Assembly: GCA_963678675.1 (NCBI GenBank)
Contig: OY783193.1
Span: 22,933,309 to 22,997,308 of the forward strand
DNA: 64,000 nucleotides
Reading direction: 5' to 3'
Origin: Xiphydria camelus
Lineage: Eukaryota > Arthropoda > Insecta > Hymenoptera > Xiphydriidae
The notes below the pieces were generated by a model. The model had not been told where the DNA came from and did not search any database. It saw nothing but the letters and a program-made list of their open reading frames with translations. Made by a program: the position numbers and the translations under genes. This document shows positions 55,348 through 64,000 of this stretch, piece by piece (the first letter of the stretch is position 1; the number at the start of each line of letters is the position of its first letter).

Positions 55348-56413
55348 TTTCATTTCTTTTTTCGTTAATTTTCTTTCGTGCTCTTTTGTCAGATAAATAT
55401 GAAACATTTTTTTAAATGATAGAATGTGGTCAGTTATTATTATTGCCGAGTTCGATTGTGTATTGAACTGAAGCGTGATATGAAGCTTATTAATATTATA
55501 CATTTACTGTATGGTTTGTTATCTACTTGCTTTAGTGGATAGAAAAAAAATACGCAACTGTACGCATCTGAAGCTCAAGACCGACTGTTTTTCCAGCGAA
55601 ATTCCGTACACCGTGAGACAAAGGTTCGACGAGGGACCGACATATGTACCTCGGGGTACGCAACGCTGCGATAAAGCTGCCAATCGTAAGGGCCTTTGCA
55701 CACGACGTTTTTTAAACTAGCTGACGATGCGCCTTTTTGATGAGTGAATAAACTGCACAGTGTTTACGGGCTGTAAGCCAACTCTAACTATCGACTCGAT
55801 CTCTGCCGGTATAAATGAAAAATTTATTCTGGTCTTTATCAATCTATCATTAGAGAATAATCAATTTATATGGTGTAACTAAGCATAATTTTGGTTATAA
55901 CCATACATATATTTATTGAGAAAATTCGATGTAAAAATTGAGGGGTGGAGAAGGCATACATAAAGATACACGGGTTCTCGCTGCTCACTTTACGCCGAGA
56001 TGAACAAACATACCTACTACACGCTTACTGTATTGGTGTACGAAGCAGTACGGAGCGTTCTTGTACGGACGCCGCGTTCCAGTGTGCGAGCCTTCGTACA
56101 CACGTACTACATGATGTCCCGACCCGAGCAGAACCGCACAGTTACAGGGGCCTTGAAATTTACCGTCGGCTGGGCTTTGTACAAATACCGACTGGTCACG
56201 AGTCGTCGCCACAAAGGGAAAAATACGTGAGTATGAAGGCCAGACGGTGGCGACGCCAGCAGGCTAGTGGCGAAAGCACGAAACCACGAAATCTCGTATG
56301 GATGGATTGACTATTGAACGCAAAGGCGTTCCAATTCCTGTATAGATACTCTCGGTCGGAGGGTTCGGTTGGACGGTCGGACGGTTTTATTAATTCGATA
56401 ATCTCGACCGAGA
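55348..56413. other. Foreign block inside the Helentron helicase
   Basis: A patchwork. Positions 55780-55821 match the Helentron terminal region (CTCTAACTATCGACTCGATC), 55825-55970 match the Transib-flanking segment (compare 9985-10100), and 56110-56210 match the Helentron terminal region inverted (CCTTGAAATTTACCGTCGGC). The rest is unassigned. Short plus-strand frames here are not supported as genes. Confidence 0.55.
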
Positions 56414-58599
56414 TTATTGATACGGTTGGTTTATCATCAATGTTAGCTTATATGGTAAGCCGCCAGTATCAAGTAGCTCCATTTTATGAAGCTTCTGTCT
56501 CACGAATGCCCATTGTTCGGCATTATGATAGCCAGCGTACATATCCTTGGAGATGGACACAACTTTGTCTGTTGATGAATGGAGAACAGATTGGTTGTAT
56601 GCGTTAACATCACGATTCCTTAGGAAGAGCCTGATTCGATGAGGACATAGTAAATCTGCTTCTGTTCTAGTAAAGAAGCGAGATTCGATGAGATACTGTT
56701 CCGGAAGTTGGAGCTTTTCGCCATTTTCAATTTTGGTAAGTATACGGGAGAAGTCAGCGTTGGACTGCAGCATGACTTGATTTATTTCATAAAATTTAAG
56801 GCTACGCCAGAGTGTTGGACCAGCCATACTCGCCTTTATTTGTTGGAAAATTGGAGTTGCACGAACTGGAGGAAGCTGCCGTAGATCTCCTACGAAGAAG
56901 ACATCTATCCCACCAAAAAATTGGAATTGAAATCTCCCGTAATTTGCTTCAACCGCGCATTAACTTGGTGTAAGAGCTCCGCCGACATCATGCTTACTTC
57001 ATCGATAATGATAATTAACATATTTGAACAGAGTTCTAAATTGTTGCACAACTTCGTTGGAAAGTGGTAAACTTTTTCCGATCGAAATTTTCAGTGCTGT
57101 GTGAATTGCTAGTCCGTCGATAGCAATAACTGCTTTTACAGTTGAGGCATACATATGTCAAGTAAGTACTGCAGTAACCATCAGTTTCGGTAAATCTACA
57201 GTACAATCCCGTTATTAGGAACCCCGAGGGCGGTTAGGGGAAGGTAATCCCGAGAAATTCTAGAAACAGAGGTTCCCCCACTACTCAATCACACCGCGCG
57301 TGTTTGAGTCTATCCGTGTTACTTCCAGACTCTCGATAAAAGAAGCGTGACTCACTCGAGCCACAGTACAAATGTAACGCGCTACAGAGTGGGGGATGCC
57401 TAATGCTCAGTCAACCGTGACAGAGGGGAAGGTTCCTTATATCGAGGGTTCCTTATAACTGGATTGTCCTGTATTGTAAATTTCCATCATAAACTTGATA
57501 ACGAACGTTTTTCCGGAACCTGCAGGCCCAGTAAGAAAGATTCGTAGCAGCTGGCCAGTCTTATTGTCTAACAAAGTAGTGATAACGTGTATCAGTAGTC
57601 CTATCTGTCGAGAATTAGCTTTGCGCATTAGACTATTGAATTCTTCTTTTGGCATGGGATTCTCACGTTTCTTGACGATTGGTATTAATCGTTAAAGTAA
57701 TGCGAGCCTCATATCTTCATTCATCTCCATGTTTCCAGTAGCGTAGAACTCAGTGTTTAGATCAGCTTCTGCGGCACGACGAGCTCTTAACAATTCCTCT
57801 TCAACATCCGGTTCTTCGTTTTCAATACAAATTTCTCAACAAATTTGAAGAGTTTTATTAACATCTAGATCTGATTCAAACTCCTTGCGGCGTAGCAATA
57901 TAACAACCTCATTCTCCTCGTACAGCTGAATAAACTATTTTCTGCAAGAATTTCCGACTGTTTGTCACGAAATTGTAAATATAAAGTTACCATTTCACAT
58001 TTATATTCATAAACGTCAGCTGCCATATCGTAGTTATGATACCGAAGTGTTCTGGGACCAACACGACATTGTTTCCACTCGTTTTTAACTCCAACATTGT
58101 AATTAGTTGCCGCTTGCGCTAGAGTAAGATCTTTCAGTTCCGCTGGCCATCTTTCGTATTTTTCAAACCAATTTGTTTTCCACACATCACTTGAATTGTC
58201 TTCTGCTTCATCGTTTTCCATCTTCTGAATTGTCTTTTTGAAACGTTGTGTGTCAATGGGCCAAATTGTTAGCAGGTGAGAAACTGCTTTGGAGCTAGCT
58301 GACATTGATAGTTTTAATAAAAACCAGGCTGCTTCTTGACTGGCCATCTCTACGCAGTGGAACATATCGACACTGAGCTTTCGAGTATTTTCAGTTATGT
58401 CGAATAGTGGATGCTCATCCATTGCCGTACTAATCTTGCTCTGCAGATTACTAATTCCTCGATTAGTCTTATTCACGTATTCAACGACGTATGCGGCACA
58501 CGAGTATTCTTCAATGATGAACTGTATATCAGTATTGGCACCGAGAATGTTTAAAACGAAGGGATTGAATAGATTGATCCATTTTTCATGTGCTTCACG
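56414..58599 (-). pseudogene. Helentron Rep end and Pif1-type helicase start
   Basis: Reading leftward: EYSCAAYVVEYVNKTNRGIS, carrying the Tyr pair (YVVEY) that completes the rolling-circle Rep active site. The inter-domain region follows (57865-58476), then the helicase start PKEEFNSLMRKAN with Walker A GPAGSGKT near 57520. After a MITE insertion come Walker B IIIIDEVSMM (near 57005) and VGDLRQLPPVR, and then LWRSLKFYEINQVMLQSNAD. The helicase would unwind DNA during rolling-circle transposition. Shifts and stops are frequent, and the frame ends at KLTLMINQPYQ, where the foreign block begins. Confidence 0.82.
57200..57473. mobile_element. Pogo/Tigger-type MITE in helicase gene
   Basis: Flanked by TA on both sides, the element starts CAGTACAATCCCGTTATTAG and ends with the complement of CAGGACAATCCAGTTATAAG. 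These CAGT-ACAATCC ends are typical of pogo/Tigger elements. The 274-bp length and absence of a frame make it non-autonomous. It separates Walker A from Walker B of the helicase. Confidence 0.82.
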
Positions 58600-60860
58600 T
58601 TTCAGAAAAACGTTCCTGCTCGCAACACAGCCATGTAAAGTTCATCTGAATTTATGTGATGTTCTTGGAAGAAGTGATTGATGTTGTTATAATCTGTTTC
58701 CCCCAGCGCCTTCTTCATGCGCTTGTATACCTTTACAAGAGGATTTCGTCGAGGGTCATCGGTTGGCATGGGAATGAGAATAACAGTAGAACGACAGGGC
58801 ATAAATGGTGCATCAAACCGGCACTTTTGTCCTTGAGCATTTCCTGCTTTTTTGAAGCATGTAAATGTATGTTTATGACGCTGACTTCTGATACAGACAC
58901 AAGGTGATCAATCAGATTAACAGCGGTAGGCATAGTTGTACCAAGAGCATCCTTGGGGGCGTCATTGAGCCAGAGTAATATGTGGGCGTGCGAACTGTCA
59001 CGGTGTTGGAATTCGATACGTTTGAAAAAGTTGACAACATAATTATTTCCGAACGGGCTGTGACGTTTCGATTTCAGAATTCCCATTATCGTGTCCACCA
59101 ATTTATTGAAGTGAAGTGCGGAGGTAACTGGATCTTCGTTGATGAGCGTTGCCTTAGCATTGTAATTGAGGTTACGTAGGGTCATTCATTTCCAAGCCAT
59201 TATTCTTCAACTTATAAAGCACTTTCATTAACTTGAACCATCCAATTTCATTAGCGCTCATTGTCAAAGAAATGTTGGCTTGCCAAGTTGGCGAATCATT
59301 GCTAATAGATCCCGTTTACGTGACGGCCAGTAATACGTTGAATTCGGGATATGGCGTAAAAATGCTAAATTGTTTTCCATGCACCCATGGATGTAGTCCG
59401 GGGAGACTCTATTTGAGCTCTCGTGACCGTATTATTGTCTTGTCCGATAAATTTGAAGGCAACTTGCAGAGAATCACGTACGCGTATTCGTAGTATTCTC
59501 ATCGCCATGTACAGTAAGTGAGTCAGAGTAACTCCACGTCGATCGGCTCTTCGTAATTCGCTCATTGCCATCATGAACGGAGTAACTCGTAGATCCTCCT
59601 TGAATGTCCTTGATTGACCGAGGAGAATGAAGGGAAAGGACAATTCTTCGCAGTGTTCATGAAACAAAATGCATTTGGGCAAATTATTTTCGCCAGGAGC
59701 AATACGCAGATATTTGTCCTCATCCCAAAGTAAAGTTTGCTGCTGAGCTATCAAACTTTCCTCGATCTCTATAACCTCGCTCACATCGTCTCGTTGTATT
59801 GGATTTCTTGCAGGTACTTCACCAGTAAAAAATGGTTCATCCACCGTGATATTGTAATACTGGTATAATTCTTGATTGATTAAATACTCAAGCCAAGTTT
59901 TAACCACACGTTTCTTTACCAACCCAATCAAGTACGATAATCGATGTATTGTTTTTCGTGCTATATGTACGTCAATAGTATAATCATCATCAAGTTGTCG
60001 TGGAAGTACATTAACCATATTATTTATCGATACAGGTACGTTAATCACCTGTCCCAGAATTCCATATTAGCCGTTACCATGACGAAGTCTCCTGATAGTC
60101 ATAAATGGTAGTCGTGGTGATATTAAACGTCCTGTTATGAGATCGAGCTCTAGTAAATGTTCTGGTTTCGTTGGATACGCGAATCCACTTGATTTTAACA
60201 GCGTTGATATTTTCATGTGGTTTAGCGCCAAATAACAAGTACCACAGACTTTGCATCCTCGAAATTCATCGACGGAAACTCCGCTGTGAGAATATCCTCA
60301 GAATCAGCTGAAGGATTTCTGACATTATTTTCATACCACAGGCGATCACAGACACTACAAATAGCGCCAAAATTATTCTTATTAAATTGTCTATCGAATT
60401 CCACGTGAGCGTTGATATTTGTCTCATAGCCGTTATAACGAACATTCTGCTGTGTTTCTTGAGCCTCTTGAGTAACGAACATCCTCTGTTGCCTTTCTTG
60501 CGCAGTATCATTCTGCATTTCTCTTGGCGAAGCTGCTGGTTCCATTTGAGAACGATGAAGCCTCGGTTGTATAGAGTCAGCCGAAGTGGATTGCTCTGGC
60601 ACTGGTGGTGGTGGCAAAGTATTGTGAATGAATAAGTTAGGTACTTCAGTAGAAATTCGTGCCGAAGAGACTGATGCACAACCTGCTGCTGCACCAGGCA
60701 TCACAAGCCCTTGCCTTTGCTCAGTTAGTGGCAGTTACAACCGCCTGATGTGGTGCTGCATTCTTCTGTTTCTCCTCTCGTCGTTTTTGATGTGTAAACA
60801 TATTTAGGCTCGCCTGTGAGTGATTTGGGGAAAGTGGTAGGGGAAACGTTAACAGTATTA
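58600..60860 (-). pseudogene. Helentron N-terminal and Rep (HUH) region
   Basis: From the N-side: a low-complexity Pro/Gln-rich leader (60222-60704) with CSVCDRLWYENNV, a zinc-binding-type pair, then VCGTCYLAL-like and FGAKPHENIN sequence. INVPVSINNMVNVLPRQLDD, EVPARNPIQRDD, the APGENNLPKCILFHEHCEEL block and RTFKEDLRVTPF follow, all landmarks of the Helitron N-terminal domain. The Rep part has FKRIEFQHRDSSHAHILLWL with the HUH-type motif (HAH near 58990) and CRFDAPFMPCRSTV. Rep nicks and joins single-stranded DNA in rolling-circle transposition. At least five shifts or stops are visible. An alternative first exon lies beyond 61056 in opposite orientation, so the original 5' end was rearranged. 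Confidence 0.82.
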
Positions 60861-61056
60861 GTGTGTGTCCGTGTCAGATGGCGTCTACCACAGGGCCCAC
60901 AGTATGTCCCGCGCTGTACTAGCCAGTTGCAGGGATCTTGAAATTTACCTTCGGCCGGGCTTAGTCGGTACTCCAGTCATTTATACCGGTAGAAGTCGAG
61001 TCGGTAGTTAGAGTCGGTGTCAATTCGAGAGTTCGGAGCGTCTAACCTCGAAATCG
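60786..61056 (-). repeat. Helentron terminal region
   Basis: TGTAAACATATTTAGGCTCG, TTGAAATTTACCTTCGGCCG, CATTTATACCGGTAG and GAGCGTCTAACCTCGAAATC match the blocks at 39736-40033 and 51247-51492 in reverse orientation. A further partial copy lies at 63516-63570. It is followed by an inverted pair (GCGTCTAACCTCG at 61039 and its complement at 61109). Confidence 0.7.
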
Positions 61057-61354
61057 TGAATTTGAAAATAACGATGACTAATTTCCATTATTCACAGGGT
61101 CACAATTCCGAGGTTAGACGCTTCTATCTACAGAACGTATAACTTTCTACTGTTTTCAGTATAGAACAACGCTTTCACTAGTATTTCCAATAAAAATAGA
61201 TGACAATTTGTGACTTCCATAACCTAAAATGGAATCACATGCCGCTGGTAAGTGTAAATATACGGAATACTTTTAACCTTTTGTATCCATATTTCATTTG
61301 TACACGATAATCATTTATTTACTAATTTGTAGTTTTAAATGTTTGAATTAATTA
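61057..61354 (+). other. Helentron promoter region, first exon and intron
   Basis: The plus strand has ATGGAATCACATGCCGCTG at 61229-61247, then donor GTAAGTGT, an intron of about 125 bp and acceptor ATTTTACAG at 61371. The spliced reading is MESHAAEIAKKRKAEYTRNY, the N-terminal start typical of Helitron proteins. The same exon-intron unit occurs at 50867-51070 (minus) and partly at 39455. Confidence 0.6.
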
Positions 61355-61371
61355 GTGATTAATATTTTACA

Positions 61372-61747
61372 GAAATTGCGAAGAAGAGGAAGGCAGAATA
61401 TACGAGGAACTACAGAAAAACAAATTATACGTTTCCTTGACTTTGACCTTCTACAATTCACTACGGAGGGTTCAGCTTTACTTGGAGAGGATTATCATCT
61501 CCAACCGATGATTCTGAGTGGTGATTTCAACGTAAATTTTAGTGATCCTGCATTTACACCACTTCTTACTTTTTTGAAGAATAAGTTGGGACTTCATATG
61601 AGCTCTGACAAAACAGTTGCGACGACTAGCGGCGGAACAACTATTGATGCAGTTTTTCAAAGTTTCATTGATACGCTACACTCCCAAGTTTATGTATCGC
61701 ATTTCAGCTATCATAAACAAATAATATCTACTATACATGATTCATAG
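61372..61747 (+). pseudogene. Deletion derivative: Helentron N-terminus joined to endonuclease
   Basis: After the second-exon start (KKRKAEYTRNYRK) the sequence jumps to the C-terminal endonuclease: a shifted short linker, then FLDFDLLQFTTEGSALLGED, PMILSGDFNVNFSDPAFTPL, SDKTVATTSGGTTIDAVFQS and SHFSYHKQIISTI up to the stop at 61745-61747. Rep and helicase are absent. The endonuclease frame is open from 61439 to the stop, the best-preserved copy in the window. A small shift separates the N-terminal exon from it, so no fused protein is supported. Confidence 0.7.
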
Positions 61748-61945
61748 TCAGAATAAAAACTTCCTTATTAATTTTTCATTCACTTTGTTGATGTGTGTGT
61801 TTGTTGATCTATTACGACGGTATGAGGGTAAATCTCGTGAAATGGGACGGAAATCTGAAAGCGGATGTGACATTATAACCAATGCGCAGTAATTAGTGCG
61901 CAGCTACTTCAGCGCTTGCGGCCTAAGGTGGCATTACATTTTCAT
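61748..61945. other. Unassigned spacer
   Basis: About 200 bp after the Helentron endonuclease stop. No feature is recognised. Confidence 0.35.
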
Positions 61946-63368
61946 GCCCCGATAGCCAGGTGACTTCACAGTAGTGGCACTGTGAGACCACGCGGTGGCT
62001 TTGAGAAACATGACAGTGAAGTCTTGGTGCGTGCCCACTGGGGTACCACTGTGGCATCACGTAGTGTACACAGTGGATAAAGTAGGATTTTGCAAAAGGG
62101 GAACGCACGCAGTGACTTTACCGAGGTGAGCCACCGACTCTTCAAGTCGTGTTGGCCGACTCCGGTCATAATATAGAAACCGGACATGATAGTGACTGCT
62201 CTTGAAGGTTCTCATTAAATATTTAATATAATTTGATATTTTCTTTTTCAAAACAAATGTCAACATAACAACGTAACATAAATAAAGAATTTGTAAGTAA
62301 AAGTAGTTTAAAAAGTGCAAGTGCAATAAACCCAATTCATAAGTGATGAATATCGGTATCGAATATATCTTATCAATTCTAGGAGAGTCAAAAAGGCCGC
62401 TAGTGGAAGGAGAAGCGGTATTGAAAGCAGAGGGTTTGTATTTTCCTGCGGAATCAAAAAGAGAAACCAAAATGTAGTGAAAATCATCGCTTCTTGCGTA
62501 CAATCGTCACATGGTACTATTTGCCCTACCGATTTATGTACAGCAGCGTTGCAAAAACATGTTTGCATCTTCCGCAGGCCCAGCTGCACTTGCACGTTAC
62601 TTATTTATTGTTGTTTACCAGTAACATGTTCACTTCAACTTCGTGAGGAGCACTTGTTACGTGTGACGATTGTATGCAAGAAACGACAATTTTCACTGCA
62701 TTTTGTTTTCTCTTCTTAATTCCGTAGAAAAATACAAACTCTGCTTTCAATGCCGCTTCTCGTTCCACTAGCGGCCTTTTTGACTCTCCTAGAATTGATA
62801 AGATATCTTCGATACAGATATTCATCACTTATGAATTGGGTTTATTGCACTTGCACTCTTAAAATTACTTTTATTTACAAATATCTGTTTATGCTACGTG
62901 GATATGTTGACATTCGTTCCGTAACGACGGCCATCTTAGGAAGAATGAAACGCTACCATACGGCGGTGGCCGACACGAATAAAAATTCCGTAAGGCCGTA
63001 AAACCGTAAGCGAATAGACCAATCAGGATCAAGTATTCCATTGTGGCAAAAACTCGCACTCTGGATCCTCACTGTAGCATCACAGTAACTGTGGCGGCCC
63101 GCCACCAGATGGCGCTGCTCTTCTCACTAGTGGTCGAACACGAGTACGTTTCTACATAAGACCGAAGCTGTTCGACAACCACGGAGGACAGAGCATACAG
63201 AGCGTCTAAGGCAGGGGCCGGCCTAGCCTTACTGACGAGTCCACAGGCCGACTCCGGGACGAAACGCTCCGCCGATAACATGGCGATCGCTCTTTTCGCC
63301 AAATAACGCCTCTCAGTCACGCCACCGCGTGACGTTTGTGTGAAAGTCACGCTTGGCTATCGGGGTGT
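61946..63368. mobile_element. Possible TIR element enclosing a nested palindrome
   Basis: The outer ends, CCCCGATAGCCAGGTGACTT (from 61949) and inverted CCCCGATAGCCAAGCGTGAC (to 63367), share ACGCGGTGGC about 35-45 bp inward. Direct GTGGCANCAC-type motifs lie near the left end. No transposase was found; a minus-strand frame at 63069-63350 has no known motif. The pairing of these ends as one element is an inference. Confidence 0.45.
62245..62930. repeat. Palindromic foldback element
   Basis: Arms 62245-62570 and 62640-62930 are inverted copies (TGCAATAAACCCAATTCATA, CTAGGAGAGTCAAAAAGGCC, TTGTATTTTYC, CATCGTCACA-type) around a ~70-bp unique centre. Several substitutions and short indels separate the arms. 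Open frames in both directions here are by-products of the inverted structure. Confidence 0.8.
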
Positions 63369-63712
63369 CGATGATGTCGATATAGTAAATCTCTATACAA
63401 TGTATTGCCAATACTTTGCCGACGGTAGCGAATTTGATGGTTAGAGTTTTCTTGAGAAGAGTGCGCTGTGTGCGTTGGGTGAGAGTGAAAAATATTATAG
63501 TCTGATTTCCCGATAGCTGTCAATTCGGGAGATCGAAGCGCCTAACCTCGAAATCGTGAATTTGCGAGTACACAGTATCGGCAGTATAGGTATCAAAGCT
63601 TGTTTCGTTTGGGCGTAAACATACGGTACATGTAAATTTATGCAGTGAATTAATCCACTCCGATTGAAGCTGTCAGTAAGTATTATTAAAGAACTTTACT
63701 GTAAATATTAAA
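63369..63712. other. Spacer with Helentron end fragment
   Basis: Positions 63518-63570 (GTCAATTCGGGAGATCGAAG, CGCCTAACCTCGAAATCGTG) match the Helentron terminal region at 61019-61062. Nothing else is recognised. Confidence 0.5.
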
Positions 63713-63956
63713 CCACAAAAACAGATTCTCTGTAAAAAAAGGCGGCATGTTCATTCAACGCCAAAAAATTGATACGTAAAATACTCTCCAAAAAAGATTT
63801 GAAATCAATTGAGATTGCCATGTTCAAGATTTATATAAAAAAGTAAAAGGCATCATTTGAAAGGAAAATTATTGTAAATCAAGTTACTAAAGAATTCGAC
63901 TAAAAAAATTTATAACAAAATTTTCATAAAAAAGAACTTGCCGCGTTTAAGGAGGA
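63713..63956 (+). repeat. FB1 single arm, copy 3
   Basis: One arm of FB1: CCACAAAAACAGATTCTCTG, GCGGCATGTTCATTCA, ending at AAGAACTTGCCGCG. There is no centre or second arm. It is slightly more diverged than copies 1 and 2. Confidence 0.8.
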
Positions 63957-64000
63957 TCGTCAGAGAAATGACTTCTCAGAAACCGTAGTTGAACATTTTT

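Larger units (their letters stand above)
52605..61056 (-). mobile_element. Helentron (rolling-circle element), nested and truncated
   Basis: An element of the Helentron group, transcribed leftward: terminal region (61056-60786), N-terminal domains, Rep with HUH and Tyr motifs, and Pif1-type helicase. It is interrupted by a pogo-type MITE (57200-57473), a 1.56 kb foreign block with a palindrome (54847-56413), a tandem duplication (54483-54846) and a Kolobok-like insertion (53000-54293). The C-terminal endonuclease is missing, replaced by the gypsy-type fragment. Many stops and shifts show it is long dead. Confidence 0.85.

Noticed and set aside
56314..56607. 97-residue plus-strand frame
   Set aside because: It is antisense to the Helentron helicase and enters the foreign block; a shadow frame.

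Overview
The window looks like arthropod, most likely insect, nuclear DNA: A+T-rich, full of transposable elements, with long simple repeats, satellite-like tandem repeats, nested insertions and one 200-base assembly gap (15772-15971). No host gene could be named. One spliced-looking Cys-rich fragment (27055-27234) and one arthropod family of unknown function (45888-46883) are the only candidates. No tRNA, rRNA, CRISPR array or bacterial-type operon was seen. The order of insect is not claimed.

Layout. 1-2100: a decayed Helentron endonuclease end and unassigned DNA. 2115-2841: a long-inverted-repeat element (called FB1 here; other copies at 35770-36494 and 63713-63956). 3222-4904: a pogo-type transposase pseudogene with a PHD-like finger, cut by a GC-rich LTR (4905-6126) with primer-binding site and leader. 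6686-10221: a 3.5 kb repeat arm whose inverted copy lies at 28063-31658 and whose diverged inverted partner lies at 13130-15640. Between the first arm and that partner sits a Transib (RAG1-like) transposase pseudogene (10225-12233) plus a 122-bp tandem repeat. 16302-21007: a LINE (copy A, minus strand) flanked on both sides by (GA)n, abutting a second, truncated Transib gene (21467-22235). 22689-27850: several small inverted-repeat elements. 31932-35698: a young, apparently intact DNA transposon with 886-bp terminal inverted repeats and two divergent genes. 36500-39200: small foldback elements. 40339-44990: a second LINE (copy B, plus strand), again inserted in (TC)n. 45888-48800: an unknown-family pseudogene, a Helentron endonuclease fragment and small repeats. 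50871-61750: a Helentron (rolling-circle) element on the minus strand, broken by a pogo-type MITE, a palindrome-bearing block, a tandem duplication and a Kolobok-like TTAA element, and truncated at its 3' side by an LTR-retrotransposon reverse-transcriptase fragment. 61946-63368: a nested palindromic element.

How the parts relate. The genes are autonomous or broken transposon genes, so 'working together' here means nesting. The Kolobok-like insertion can be dated against a tandem duplication because the second copy keeps the empty site. The two LINE copies share an insertion context ((TC)n in the same orientation) and an unusual gene junction (ORF1 and ORF2 in one frame separated by one TGA, with no usable ATG for ORF2). 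These two LINE properties and the young transposon at 31932-35698 are the most promising leads. All family calls come from motif recognition by eye; no alignment or database search was run.
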